DNA of 64,000 bases, from positions 62,001-126,000 of the forward strand of contig NZ_JAWQUO010000007.1 in the NCBI RefSeq assembly GCF_033446605.1, read 5' to 3'. Below are positions 9,450-19,490 of the stretch, in pieces. A model generated the notes under the pieces. The model was not told the DNA's origin. It saw only the letters and a program-made list of their open reading frames with translations, and ran no database searches. Positions within the stretch are counted from its first letter, which is position 1. Each line of letters starts with the position of its first letter. Made by a program: the position numbers and the translations under genes. The DNA is from Iodobacter sp025352645 (GTDB taxonomy: Bacteria; Pseudomonadota; Gammaproteobacteria; Burkholderiales; Chitinibacteraceae).

Positions 9450-11759
9450 ATGCCCGCGAATCTATTGATCGTCGAGTCGCCGTCCAAGGCGAAAACGCTG
9501 CTGAAATATCTTGGTAAGGATTTCCAGATCCTTGCTTCCTATGGTCACGTCCGTGGTTTGGTTAGAAAGGACGGCTCGGTAGATACCGAGAATGACTTTA
9601 AAATGAAGTATCAGGTGATCGAGCGTAATAAAAAGCACGTCGATGCACTGGTTGCCGCAGTTAAAGAATCTACCAACATCTTTCTGGCAACCGATCCGGA
9701 CCGCGAAGGTGAAGCTATTTCCTGGCATATCATGGAAATCTTGCGCGCTAAAAAGCTGCTGACAGCCAGCCGCACTTTTAAGCGCGTGGTATTTCATGAA
9801 ATTACCGAAACCGCCGTACTCAATGCCGTGGCCAATCCACGGGATATTGATAACGATCTGGTCAATGCCCAGCAAGCACGTAGTGCCCTAGATTACTTAG
9901 TGGGCTTTAATTTATCCCCCTTACTTTGGCGTAAAGTACGCTCCGGCCTATCGGCTGGCCGTGTACAAAGCCCTGCGCTGCGTTTGATTTGTGAGCGTGA
10001 GATCGAGATTCGTGCGTTTACATCGCAAGAATACTGGTCGGTACACCTCGATACTCATCAAGGCCGCAGCAAGTTTGGTGCAAAGCTAACCCAATGGCAG
10101 GGTAAAAAACTCGAACAATTTGATATCCCCGATACCGGTAGCCAGCAGAGCATCCTTGATGCGCTTAGCGGCCAGAGTGCGGTGATTCAAGCTGTAGAAA
10201 AGAAAAAGAAATCCCGTAGTGCCGCTGCCCCGTTTACCACCTCTACCTTACAACAAGAAGCGGTGCGTAAGCTGGGCATGACTACCGATCGCGCCATGCG
10301 TACGGCTCAGCAATTGTATGAAGGGATGAGCATTGGCGGCGAAACCGTCGGTTTGATCACCTATATGCGTACTGACTCGGTGGCCTTGGCAAACGATGCG
10401 CTCGATGAAATCCGCGCTTATATTGGCGAAAAATTTGAGAAAGAATACCTGCCTAATGCGCCGGTGATCTTCAAAAATAAAGCCAAAAATGCCCAAGAAG
10501 CGCACGAAGCGATTCGTCCTACTTCTATCTACCGCTCCCCAGATGCGGTTAAGGCCTATCTGACGGCAGATCAATTTAAGCTGTATCAGATGATTTGGAA
10601 GCGTACGCTGGCCAGCCAAATTACCCCTGCTAAGTTTGATACCGTGGCGGTGGATATTGCGGTGGGAGCGGAGGCTATTTTTCGTGCCACAGGTCAAACC
10701 TTGGTGTTCCCTGGCTTTATTGCGGTTTACCAAGAAGATACTGACGAAGAAGACGATGAAGACGACGAAGCACGCCTGCCCGTCCTCACCGTTGGCGATG
10801 CCTTGCCGGTAGATAAGCTTTCTGGCGAGCAGCATTTTACCCAGCCACCACCGCGCTTTACTGAAGCCTCACTCGTAAAATCGCTGGAAGAATTTGGGAT
10901 TGGTCGCCCGTCTACTTACGCGTCAACGATTAAAACGCTGAAAGATCGCGAATACGTGATCTTGGATAAAAAGCGTTTTACCCCAACTGACACCGGCGAA
11001 GTGGTAAATAAATTCCTGACTGAGCATTTTACGCAGTACGTGGATTACAACTTTACCGCCAAGCTAGAAGACAAGCTGGATGAGATTTCTACCGGTAAGC
11101 GGGATTGGATTCCGGTGCTGGCTGATTTCTGGAAAGGTTTTCATAAGCAATGTGAAGAAAAAGCAGGGCTATCGCGTAAAGAAGTCACCCAAGAAGAAAT
11201 GGACGAAGATTGTCCAAAATGTGGTGTGGCAAAACTGGCGATTCGCTTAGGCAAACGTGGCCGCTTTATTGGCTGCACCACTTATCCAGAATGCGATTAC
11301 ACCCGCAATCTGGGGGATGATGCCGATACCGCACCTACCGAGCCAGAAGTCGTACCTGATCGTACCTGTCCAAAATGCGAATCCGCTTTGCATATCAAAG
11401 TAGGGCGTTATGGTAAGTTTATTGGTTGTTCGGCCTATCCAAAGTGTAAGCATATTGAGCCACTCGAAAAACCACGTGATACTGGTGTTGAGTGCCCAGA
11501 GTGCAAAAAAGGTAGTTTGATCGAAAGAAAGAGCCGCTACGGCAAGCTATTTTATTCGTGCAATACTTACCCAGATTGCAAATACGCGACTTGGAATCCA
11601 CCGATTGCTGAATGCTGCCCACAATGTAACTGGCCAGTAATGACCATTAAAGTAACCAAGCGCCGTGGTACAGAGAAAGTCTGCCCACAGAAAGAATGTG
11701 GTTATGTGGAAGTCATCGAAGGGCCTGCGCCTAAAGCTGAAAAAGTAGATAGCGAATAA
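9450..11759 (+). CDS. topA: DNA topoisomerase I
   Basis: Type IA topoisomerase relaxing negative supercoils. The 769 residues comprise an N-terminal TOPRIM domain (Glu9 and the DPDRE acidic cluster at 82-86), the core with active-site Tyr305 in GLITYMRTDS, and three or four C-terminal zinc ribbons. Three C4 ribbons are clear: CPKCG...CTTYPEC, CPKCES...CSAYPKC and CPECKKG...CNTYPDC. A fourth degenerate one is CCPQCNW...CPQKEC. An acidic stretch (DTDEEDDEDDEAR) around 430-442 is a surface insertion. It starts 198 bases after dprA; Neisseria has a smg gene in this position, and I see none here. Confidence 0.97.
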   Translation: MPANLLIVESPSKAKTLLKYLGKDFQILASYGHVRGLVRKDGSVDTENDFKMKYQVIERNKKHVDALVAAVKESTNIFLATDPDREGEAISWHIMEILRAKKLLTASRTFKRVVFHEITETAVLNAVANPRDIDNDLVNAQQARSALDYLVGFNLSPLLWRKVRSGLSAGRVQSPALRLICEREIEIRAFTSQEYWSVHLDTHQGRSKFGAKLTQWQGKKLEQFDIPDTGSQQSILDALSGQSAVIQAVEKKKKSRSAAAPFTTSTLQQEAVRKLGMTTDRAMRTAQQLYEGMSIGGETVGLITYMRTDSVALANDALDEIRAYIGEKFEKEYLPNAPVIFKNKAKNAQEAHEAIRPTSIYRSPDAVKAYLTADQFKLYQMIWKRTLASQITPAKFDTVAVDIAVGAEAIFRATGQTLVFPGFIAVYQEDTDEEDDEDDEARLPVLTVGDALPVDKLSGEQHFTQPPPRFTEASLVKSLEEFGIGRPSTYASTIKTLKDREYVILDKKRFTPTDTGEVVNKFLTEHFTQYVDYNFTAKLEDKLDEISTGKRDWIPVLADFWKGFHKQCEEKAGLSRKEVTQEEMDEDCPKCGVAKLAIRLGKRGRFIGCTTYPECDYTRNLGDDADTAPTEPEVVPDRTCPKCESALHIKVGRYGKFIGCSAYPKCKHIEPLEKPRDTGVECPECKKGSLIERKSRYGKLFYSCNTYPDCKYATWNPPIAECCPQCNWPVMTIKVTKRRGTEKVCPQKECGYVEVIEGPAPKAEKVDSE

Positions 11760-11770
11760 GTTGAGTCTTG

Positions 11771-11804
11771 ATGCAGGGTAGGGTAAGCATCACCCGCTCT
11801 GCAT
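11771..11804 (+). terminator. Weak stem-loop after topA
   Basis: ATGCAG and CTGCAT arms with an inner GGGT/ACCC pairing, followed by an A/T-rich run. An imperfect stem with a poor T tract, so the call as topA terminator is tentative. Confidence 0.3.
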
Positions 11805-11918
11805 TTATTTACCAAAATCAATCGCTGTATATTTGCTATTGATTTGGGTGTAGTTGTTGATTTAAATCAGAGCAGCTGAAGACCTTTGTTTTTAGACGCT
11901 TTTTCAAAGAGGTTTGCC

Positions 11919-14525
11919 GTGCAGCGCAATGTCTTAACTGATCCTGATTTCGAGCTTCGGAGCGAACTTGGGCTGTTGCAAACTTATTTTGAAGCCTTTG
12001 ATAACCTCGTTGCTACCTTGCTTGAGTATGACGGCAATATGCTGGAAGCTTTGGGCTTGCTGGCAGGCGTTTCTAAAAGCCATGTGGCTTGCCTCTATTT
12101 AAATACACCCGATCAAAGCGCCGCGTATTTAGTTTCGGTTTGGCGCGATCCCGATACCCGCCTTGCCGATATCACACCAGATCCTTGTCGAACACTCGAT
12201 TATGCAACGTACCCCCTCTTGGCAGATACGCTGGCGGTAGGGATGGTTCTGAATAAAACACTCTTAGAATTACCGCTGGCTGAGCAAATGCTGATGGCAC
12301 AAATTGGTGTGCGTCAGCTTTTGTGCATTCCTCTATTGGAGCGTGGTGAGCCATTTGGCTTTTTAACTTTTTTAAATGATTGCGAAAAGCAGCGCAGCCG
12401 CAGCGAATTACGCCTGCTTTCTATGCTTAGCAATCATGTGGCGCAAGCCATTGTTAAAGATGGCGTTGAGCAAGAGTTAAAGTGTAACCAGCAACGCTTA
12501 CGTGCCCTTGTAGGCGTTTTGCAAGATATGGTATTTGAATGCAATCAGCAGGGCGTGATTGTGAGTGTTTGGTCTGGCCATCCTCATTTACCCCCTGCAG
12601 AAATGCTGCAAGGGCGGCCGATTACCAGTGTGCTGCCCTATGAGTTGGCTTCGGAGCTGGTACGTTATTTGCCCCGCACTTTGCATGAAAAGGTAAGCAC
12701 TCAATTTAATTGCACTTTGTCGACACCACAAGGCCCTATCTATCTATTAACACGTCTGCAGCCAGTGCAAGCTAGCAATGGAAAAAGCCATGCTGTGGCC
12801 TTGGTGCATGATGTCACCTCGCTGATGCTAGAAAACGCCCAACGTAAGACAATGTTGGATACGCTGAATTTGCTTGAAGAGGCAGTGATCGATTTAGCGC
12901 CGACGGGCGAATTGGCCAGTACCACACCTGCATGGGCCAAATTACGTGCGCTAGATTTGCGGGAAATGAAGCATGATTTAGGTAAGCCCCTGTTTGCTTG
13001 GGTGCACCACGATGATGGTTTAGCCATGGTGACGGCTTTAAGTAAAATATTGAAGGCGACGGATCCTATCTTGCAACGCTTTCGGCTGATACAGGAGAAT
13101 GGCGGGCATATTTGGGTAGAAGCTAGGTTGATTGCGCACCGCGGCCCAGATGGGCAGCTTACGGCGATTCGAGGTGTATTGCGTGATGTAACGGTGACTC
13201 ATCTTAACGAGCAACAAATCACTCAACTGGCCTTGTATGACTCCTTAACCAAGCTACCTAACCGCTTGATGCTCGATAGCGAGATTCACAGCGCCATTGA
13301 TCGTGCACGGCAAGAAAATACCAAAGTTGCGTTGGGTTTTATCGATTTAGATCACTTCAAACAAATTAATGATGCTTTTGGCCATCAGGTTGGGGATGAG
13401 TTATTGGTGAACGTGGCCCAGCAGCTCTCTAGTGTCTTGCGGGAAAACGATGTATTGGCCCGTTGGGGCGGCGATGAGTTTGTGGTGCTGATCCCCGATT
13501 TAACTGATTTAACCGTGATGCGCGATATTTCTGATCGGCTGCGAAATGCTGCAAGGCAGGGCGTAACCATCAATGGTATGGAAACACAGCCAACTATTTC
13601 GCTGGGTTTTGCCGTGTTTCCAGACAATGCCGAGTCGGGAGAAGAGTTACTCTCTGCGGCTGATCACACCATGTATCACGCCAAGCATACCGGTCGAAAT
13701 AATGTCTGTTTTTATAGCGATATCGTGCATTTAAAAGCCTTGGGCCGAGAGCACGTAGCCATCCAATCGCGCCTTTCTACCGCAATTCGCAATAATCGCC
13801 TGCAAGTGTTTTATCAGCCGATTGTGGATGCCAGAAGTGGTGAAGTGCTGAGTGTTGAGGCGTTGGCGCGCTGGCAAGATGATCAAAGTGGTTGGATTAG
13901 CCCAGAGCTGTTTATTCCTATGGCAGAAAAGGTGGGCTTAATTCAAGAGCTATCAGAGCTGGTTATTCAGCAGAGTTTTGCCAAATTACGCGAATGGCGT
14001 GATGCAGGCCTAACACAAAAGTTGATGATTAATATCTCGCGCAGCCAGTTGTTTCAGCCACAGTTTGTGACTCAGCTGAATGAAAGGCTGATGCAGCATC
14101 GTTTGCGTGCAGAAGACGTGGTGCTAGAAATTACCGAATCGGTAGCGCTTACCGATTACTCCCGTCAGTTACGCCATCTGCGCCAGCTTAATGCCTCTGG
14201 TTTTGAAATTGCGATTGATGATTTTGGTACTGGTTATTCATCCTTATCGCAGTTGCACGAGATGCCTGCACAAATTTTAAAAATTGATGTGTCATTTGCA
14301 CTGCGCCTGCATACCGAAGATGGCCGTAGGATGATGCAAGCCATTGTTCAGCTAGGGTTTGGGCTAGGGCTGGAAATCATCGTGGAAGGGGTAGAAAGCC
14401 TAGAAACCGCCCGTTTCTTGCAGGGCCTAGGCGTGCAGCGTATGCAGGGTTTTTACTTTAGTGAGCCCGTGCCAAGCGGCGTAGCCGAGCTTTGGATGCG
14501 GCTGGGATTGCAGGCTAAGGTTTAA
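11919..14525 (+). CDS. GAF-PAS-GGDEF-EAL c-di-GMP turnover protein
   Basis: A large cytoplasmic signalling protein of 868 residues from GTG 11919. That start is preferred because AAAGAGG precedes it; the frame is also open to TTG 11886. Domain order: GAF-like sensor (~20-185), two PAS-like modules (~190-305 and ~310-430, the second ending with the typical VLRDVTVTHLNEQQ linker), GGDEF (~437-600, signature RWGGDEF intact) and EAL (~615-865, with FYQPIVD, VEALARW and a DDFGTGYSS loop). Both catalytic signatures look intact, so it may both make and degrade c-di-GMP, or one domain may be regulatory. No membrane segment is seen. It appears to be a single gene ending at a bidirectional terminator. 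Confidence 0.92.
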   Translation: MQRNVLTDPDFELRSELGLLQTYFEAFDNLVATLLEYDGNMLEALGLLAGVSKSHVACLYLNTPDQSAAYLVSVWRDPDTRLADITPDPCRTLDYATYPLLADTLAVGMVLNKTLLELPLAEQMLMAQIGVRQLLCIPLLERGEPFGFLTFLNDCEKQRSRSELRLLSMLSNHVAQAIVKDGVEQELKCNQQRLRALVGVLQDMVFECNQQGVIVSVWSGHPHLPPAEMLQGRPITSVLPYELASELVRYLPRTLHEKVSTQFNCTLSTPQGPIYLLTRLQPVQASNGKSHAVALVHDVTSLMLENAQRKTMLDTLNLLEEAVIDLAPTGELASTTPAWAKLRALDLREMKHDLGKPLFAWVHHDDGLAMVTALSKILKATDPILQRFRLIQENGGHIWVEARLIAHRGPDGQLTAIRGVLRDVTVTHLNEQQITQLALYDSLTKLPNRLMLDSEIHSAIDRARQENTKVALGFIDLDHFKQINDAFGHQVGDELLVNVAQQLSSVLRENDVLARWGGDEFVVLIPDLTDLTVMRDISDRLRNAARQGVTINGMETQPTISLGFAVFPDNAESGEELLSAADHTMYHAKHTGRNNVCFYSDIVHLKALGREHVAIQSRLSTAIRNNRLQVFYQPIVDARSGEVLSVEALARWQDDQSGWISPELFIPMAEKVGLIQELSELVIQQSFAKLREWRDAGLTQKLMINISRSQLFQPQFVTQLNERLMQHRLRAEDVVLEITESVALTDYSRQLRHLRQLNASGFEIAIDDFGTGYSSLSQLHEMPAQILKIDVSFALRLHTEDGRRMMQAIVQLGFGLGLEIIVEGVESLETARFLQGLGVQRMQGFYFSEPVPSGVAELWMRLGLQAKV

Positions 14526-14555
14526 TTCAGTGGTAAGCTAAATCACAGCCCTGAT

Positions 14556-14594
14556 AAAAAAGCCGTCTCTTTAATATAAAGAGATGGCTTTTTT
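14556..14594. terminator. Bidirectional Rho-independent terminator
   Basis: The AAAGCCGTCTCTTT / AAAGAGATGGCTTT stem (one G-T wobble) has a 5-base loop, flanked by an A run on the left and a T run on the right. It lies between the converging GGDEF/EAL gene and the MFS gene and can stop transcription both ways. Confidence 0.9.
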
Positions 14595-14595
14595 C

Positions 14596-15912
14596 TTATC
14601 GAATACTGTGTTTAAGTGGTTTACCTTGGCTGGCAAGGATATAGCCGCCTAATCCCGCCCCAATCAGACTGAGCAGCAAAAGGTAATAGCTGGGGGCTAA
14701 CACATCGTATTTAATCCAGAACGATAAAATCACCGGCGTCAGGCCGCCCGCAAAGGCGTAGGCCACGTTGTATGAAAAAGACAAACCGCTAAAGCGGATC
14801 GCTGCGGGGAAGGCTTTAATCATTAAGAGCGGTACTGCGCCAACAATCCCTACGGTAAAACCCATCAAGGGGTAGAGTAAAGACAGCTGGCTCGTATCAT
14901 GGCTCATCGTGTGATAAAACGCGAAGCTGCTGCTGCCTAGTAAGATACTACCGATCAGGATCGTTAGGCCAGTGCCTAGTTTGTCTGCTGCCCAACCCGC
15001 CACCACACAGCCCAAGCTAAGTGCCACAATCGCGTAGCAATTGGCGCGTAAGGCATCAACTGGCAATACCGCAAATTGTTTTTGTAAATACGCAGGGGTC
15101 ATTAAAATTGCGACTACAATCGCCACGGCAAGTAAAAAGGTGGCCAGCATAGAAATAGCAATGCTAGAGCGATGATCTCGCAGCACTTGTTTAAGCGGCA
15201 GCTCAGTGGCCAGATGTTTTTTAGCTTGCAGCTCTAAAAATACCGGCGTTTCATGCAGCCATTTACGCAAATACATCGCTACTAGGCCAAATACACCACC
15301 AATAATAAATGGAATACGCCAAGCCCATGCTTCAAGCTCGGCGGGGCTAAATAGGCTATTCATCGCCATGGCGATCAACGCGCCCAATAAAATACCCAGT
15401 GTTAGCCCAGAGGTAATTAAGCTGCAAGCCAGCCCTGTGTGGCGTTCTGGTGCATGTTCGGCCACAAATACCCATGCGCCAGGTACTTCGCCACCAATGG
15501 CAGCACCTTGCAAAATGCGTAGGGCGAGTAAGCTAAGTGGGGCCCAGATGCCGATTTGCTGATAGGTGGGCAGTAAGCCAATCATTAAGGTGGGTAAGGC
15601 CATCATCAAAATACTAAGGGTGAATATCTTTTTGCGGCCAAGCAAATCACCAAAATGCGCCATGGCAATCCCACCGAGTGGGCGTGCTAAATAGCCTGCG
15701 GCAAAAATACTAAAGGTCTGGACTTGCCTCAGTGCATCGGGCATATCGGGCGGAAAAAACAGCTTGCTTAAAACAACAGTGAAAAATACAAAAATAATAA
15801 AATCGTAAAATTCTAAGGCACCACCTAGTGATGCTAAGCCTAATGTTTTGCAATCCCCCCAATTTAATGGCCTAGCCACAAGGGGATTTCGCTGCTGAAT
15901 TTGATCTCTCAT
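14596..15912 (-). CDS. MFS transporter, metabolite:H+ symporter type
   Basis: A 438-residue protein with about 12 hydrophobic segments. The N-terminus GALEFYDFIIFVFF and the loop GDLLGRKKIF (the MFS motif RxxGRK) are typical of the metabolite:H+ symporter (ShiA/ProP/KgtP) subfamily. ILQGAAIGGEVPGAWVFVAEHAP is the usual TM4-5 segment. The substrate cannot be read from sequence; organic acids or compatible solutes are the usual cargo. It is a single gene between the terminator at 14556 and a repeat-containing gap at 15913-16091. Confidence 0.85.
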   Translation of the reverse strand: MRDQIQQRNPLVARPLNWGDCKTLGLASLGGALEFYDFIIFVFFTVVLSKLFFPPDMPDALRQVQTFSIFAAGYLARPLGGIAMAHFGDLLGRKKIFTLSILMMALPTLMIGLLPTYQQIGIWAPLSLLALRILQGAAIGGEVPGAWVFVAEHAPERHTGLACSLITSGLTLGILLGALIAMAMNSLFSPAELEAWAWRIPFIIGGVFGLVAMYLRKWLHETPVFLELQAKKHLATELPLKQVLRDHRSSIAISMLATFLLAVAIVVAILMTPAYLQKQFAVLPVDALRANCYAIVALSLGCVVAGWAADKLGTGLTILIGSILLGSSSFAFYHTMSHDTSQLSLLYPLMGFTVGIVGAVPLLMIKAFPAAIRFSGLSFSYNVAYAFAGGLTPVILSFWIKYDVLAPSYYLLLLSLIGAGLGGYILASQGKPLKHSIR

Positions 15913-16046
15913 TTAATCTTCTCTTCTCTATCCGATTTACTAGAAAACTACGGCTTTTCTCGAGATTACTGGAGCAGATATAGCCAAGCAAGACTTATTG
16001 TAAGCTGATCAGATCTCAGCGCTATTTGGATTGTGTATTTTTGCTA

Positions 16047-16079
16047 ACGCGTGGGTACAAAAACGTGCCCACCCTACAT
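16047..16079. repeat. GCGTGGG...CCCACCCTAC imperfect palindrome
   Basis: The arms are ACGCGTGGGTAC and GTGCCCACCCTAC; on the minus strand it reads GTAGGGTGGGCACG...GTACCCACGCG. It resembles the palindrome at 61853-61923 and belongs to a dispersed extragenic family, located between pbpC and the MFS gene. Confidence 0.6.
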
Positions 16080-16091
16080 GTCTCTGAATGC

Positions 16092-18353
16092 CTAAGGCAA
16101 CAACTCCACCCTAACTTGCCTGCTATCACTCCTGCCCTCATCATCCACCACTGTTAGCTGATGCCAACCCGCGGTTTGTGGCCGCCATGCTAGGCCGCTG
16201 CTGGTTTTGCCTAGATAAAGCTGATTATCAAACCAATAGAGTTGGGCGCTGCTGGCTGCGGCTTGTAAGGCGATGGTTTCGTCTGGGCGAGATAGGCGTA
16301 GCGTGTAGGCGAGGCCGGCTAAGGGGGTGCTGATTTTGGGGGCTTCGCCGTTGGCTGCGGCAAAGTTGCAATCGATATGGGGTGGGGTTCGGCGTGGCAC
16401 GCCCGCTTCTTTGAATAGCCGCGCCATATCGCTGCTCCAGAATTCAAACACTTCTGTTTTTGTGCGGGCAGGGTTGTAGGGCGGGCAGACGGCCTTGCCG
16501 GTTTGGCTATCGATTTGCACTGGCTGATGCAGGCGGCTCACGCGGATGGGTGATTTACCCGGGATAAACCAAGTGCTGCTTTGCTGCGGGCACCAAGTAT
16601 TGGGTAGCTCACCGCTGGCGGTGCAGATATTGATTTGGCTAAGGCCGCTGGGTGGGCGTTTGGGTATCGGCTTATCGGCGGGCTTGGCCAACGCTAATGC
16701 ATCGGCAATTCTAAAAAATAGCGGGGCGGCGGCTTCTAGGCCGATCAGTGCGGGATTGCCTTGGCCGTCGAAATTCCCCAACCACACTACCAGTACATAG
16801 GGGCCAACCGTACCTGCCGTCCATGCATCACGAAACCCCCATGAGGTGCCGGTTTTAAACGCCACCGGCCAAGCATTGCTACCGCCATCGGGGCGGGGAT
16901 TTTTGCTGAGCATGTTGAGGGCCAACCAGCTGGCCTGCTCGCTGATCAGTACTTCACCCTTGCTGGGTGGCGTGTCTTTTAGGTAGCGCAGTGGTTTAAG
17001 CCGGCCATCATTGGCCAGTATGGTGTAAAGGCTGGCTAGCTCTACCATGCTGACTTCCCCCCCGCCTAGCACCAGCGCTAGGCCGTAATGCTCGGCGGAT
17101 TGCAATTTATAGATGCCGGCTTGCTGTAAAAAATCATAAAAACTGGGGTTTTTAAGTTGGCTAGCCAGCCATACGGCGGGAATATTGCGGCTTTTGATTA
17201 GCGCATCGGTGGCGCTGAGCGGGCCAACAAAGCGCCCGTCAAAATTCTCTGGCTGGTAAGGGCCAAAAGCACTGGGGGTGTCGCGCAAAATAGAGCTTGG
17301 GTGGATGATGCCTTGATCCAGCCCCAGTGCATAAATAAACGGTTTTAAGGTGGAGCCTGGCGATCGTTTGGCTAAGCTGCCGTTGACTTGGCCGGAGATG
17401 CTGGCGTTAAAGTAATCGGCAGACCCCACTAAGGCACGCACGGATTGATCGCGGCTATCTACCAGCATCGCTACGGCATTATTGATGCCTCGGCTGCGGG
17501 TTTGGGCTAGATATTGTTGAATGTGTTTTTCTAGCAGGGTTTGCAGCTGCAAATCAAGGGTGGTGTTGAGCGTGGCGGCAGGGTGGGTTGCCTCATCGAC
17601 TAGTCTTTGCTCCACCCAGTGCGGCGCTCTAAAGGGGAGCTGCTCTAAGCGCTTAACCGGCAGGGGCAAGGTCATCAGTTGTATTTGTGCAGGGGATGCT
17701 GAATAGGCCGCTTGCCAGCGTTGCCATAATCTTTGCCGCGCATCGATTAGCGATACGCCACTGCCTAAACGCTGATTGGGCTGCTGTGGAATTACCGCTA
17801 GCGTCAGGCTTTCTGGTAGCGTGAGCAGCTTAGGGGCTTTGCCAAAGTAGACCAGGCTGGCCGCCGCTGCGCCTTCGATATTTCTGCCATAGGGGGCGAG
17901 ATTTAAATAGGCTTCTAAAATATCGTGCTTGCTGTAACGGGCTTCTAGCCACAGTGCCAGTGTAATTTGCCGAAGTTTGCCGCTGGGCGTTTTAGTATTG
18001 AGCCGATATTTAAGCCGCGCTAATTGCATGGTAAGCGTGGATGCGCCTTGCTTAGCACCGCCGCCGTAGGTCTCTGTAATGGCACGCAGCAGGGCAACGG
18101 GGTTTAGCCCTAAATGCCAGTAAAACCAGCGATCTTCTTGTAATTTAACCGCAGTAATCAGCGTGGGGGAGAATTGCTCTAGCGGCAGCCATAGCCGGTA
18201 GCGCTGGTCTGGAGCAAGCGTGAGCCTTAGCAGCTTGCCATCTTGCGCCAGCACCGCTGTTGAGCCTGCCACCGCCAGTGGCTCATGCGGCCAGTAACGG
18301 ATAAGCAAGCCGCCAAGAAGCAGGCAGAGGATTAAATACCTAGGTTTAAGCAA
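16092..18353 (-). CDS. pbpC: Penicillin-binding protein 1C
   Basis: Bifunctional peptidoglycan synthase of 753 residues. It has an N-terminal membrane anchor (~5-20). The GT51 transglycosylase domain has the catalytic region QEDRWFYWHLGLNP and KQGASTLTMQLARL. The transpeptidase domain has SPGSTLKPF (SxxK), SRN and KTGTS. The C-terminal ~90 residues form the beta-rich BiPBP_C domain characteristic of PBP1C. The usual operon partner, the alpha-2-macroglobulin-like lipoprotein YfhM, is not in this window. The gene stands alone, preceded by a ZIP transporter gene on the same strand 83 bases upstream. Confidence 0.93.
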   Translation of the reverse strand: MLKPRYLILCLLLGGLLIRYWPHEPLAVAGSTAVLAQDGKLLRLTLAPDQRYRLWLPLEQFSPTLITAVKLQEDRWFYWHLGLNPVALLRAITETYGGGAKQGASTLTMQLARLKYRLNTKTPSGKLRQITLALWLEARYSKHDILEAYLNLAPYGRNIEGAAAASLVYFGKAPKLLTLPESLTLAVIPQQPNQRLGSGVSLIDARQRLWQRWQAAYSASPAQIQLMTLPLPVKRLEQLPFRAPHWVEQRLVDEATHPAATLNTTLDLQLQTLLEKHIQQYLAQTRSRGINNAVAMLVDSRDQSVRALVGSADYFNASISGQVNGSLAKRSPGSTLKPFIYALGLDQGIIHPSSILRDTPSAFGPYQPENFDGRFVGPLSATDALIKSRNIPAVWLASQLKNPSFYDFLQQAGIYKLQSAEHYGLALVLGGGEVSMVELASLYTILANDGRLKPLRYLKDTPPSKGEVLISEQASWLALNMLSKNPRPDGGSNAWPVAFKTGTSWGFRDAWTAGTVGPYVLVVWLGNFDGQGNPALIGLEAAAPLFFRIADALALAKPADKPIPKRPPSGLSQINICTASGELPNTWCPQQSSTWFIPGKSPIRVSRLHQPVQIDSQTGKAVCPPYNPARTKTEVFEFWSSDMARLFKEAGVPRRTPPHIDCNFAAANGEAPKISTPLAGLAYTLRLSRPDETIALQAAASSAQLYWFDNQLYLGKTSSGLAWRPQTAGWHQLTVVDDEGRSDSRQVRVELLP

Positions 18354-18436
18354 GCGGCGTTTCCTAGTTGCAACAAAGCTTAGGGTATTCAGCGGGCTGA
18401 ATAGGGCAGGCTAATTCGGTAATTTAATGCTGCGCA

Positions 18437-19324
18437 TCAATGTGGAAATAAAAAATGTGGAATAGCAATAAAGGCTACACCCGCCAGAATGAGCGCCACT
18501 TGCTGGGCCGTGTCTTTAAGCTGAGGGCGTTTATGCAGGCCGGGGATTAAGTCGGCAATAGCGACATAAATCATGCTGGATGCGCCCAACGCTAATAAAT
18601 AGGGCTGTAAATGCGTCACTGTATTCAGCGACCAATAGGCGAGCAGAGCGCCAACTAAGGCGGCTAAGGAGGATAGGGCATTAAAAAATAGCGCCTTCAT
18701 TTTGCTATAGCCTGAATGCAATAGCACAATAAAATCGCCCACTTCTTGTGGCACTTCGTGGGCAATAATGGCGAGGGATGTAGCGATGCCAACATTTATA
18801 TCAGTCATAAATGCCGCTGCAATTAAGGCGCCATCTAAAAAATTATGGAAGGTATCGCCCACAATAATCATCAAGCCCGCTCGCCCATGACTGTGGCCGT
18901 GGCTATGCTCGTGTGGCTCTAGCTCTTCGCATTGCTCATGATGGCAATGCCGCCAGATCACGAGTTTTTCCATGATAAAAAAGGCCAAAATTCCAGCGAG
19001 CAGCGTGAGCGAAATACTCGAGGCAGAAGGTGCTTCTTCAGCAGGGTGAGCCATCACCTCATGCTGCTGAAGTTCTGGAGTAAGCGGGGCGTGCTGATGG
19101 ATAACGACGGTTTCATTCACGATTGGGGCGGCGTGATGATCATGCTCGCCAAAGGCATGCGGCAGAATTTCTAAAAAAGCCGCCGCTAATAGCGAGCCAA
19201 CGGCAAAGCTTACTAATTTAGGTATCCAGCTAGGACGCGCAGCATAGGCAATGCCCGCTGCCGCCAATACACTGAGTAAGCTGCCCGCTAGGCTGGCGGT
19301 CATAATCCAAGCAAGAATACTCAT
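18437..19324 (-). CDS. ZIP family divalent metal transporter
   Basis: A 295-residue membrane protein with about eight hydrophobic segments. It has a His-rich cytoplasmic loop (CHHEQCEELEPHEHSHGHSHG, ~130-150) and the conserved helix pair TFHNFLDGALIAAAF and IIAHEVPQEVGDFIVLLHSGYS that forms the ZIP metal pathway. It probably imports zinc or another divalent cation into the cytoplasm. A second His cluster (GEHDHHAAP, near residue 60) supports metal handling. No Zur-like operator was identified upstream. Confidence 0.88.
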   Translation of the reverse strand: MSILAWIMTASLAGSLLSVLAAAGIAYAARPSWIPKLVSFAVGSLLAAAFLEILPHAFGEHDHHAAPIVNETVVIHQHAPLTPELQQHEVMAHPAEEAPSASSISLTLLAGILAFFIMEKLVIWRHCHHEQCEELEPHEHSHGHSHGRAGLMIIVGDTFHNFLDGALIAAAFMTDINVGIATSLAIIAHEVPQEVGDFIVLLHSGYSKMKALFFNALSSLAALVGALLAYWSLNTVTHLQPYLLALGASSMIYVAIADLIPGLHKRPQLKDTAQQVALILAGVAFIAIPHFLFPH

Positions 19325-19490
19325 AAACCGTTTTCAAAAATATGATAGATGCAACAGTGTATCATTTTAAGTAAGGTTTAGTCAGGCTCTGCAAGGGGGC
19401 TGAGGCGTTATTTTATCTGGGCAGCGGGTGGATAAAGGCATACACGTAGTGTGCTTTTTAAGCTTGGCTAAGAGGCGTGCAGGGTTGGTT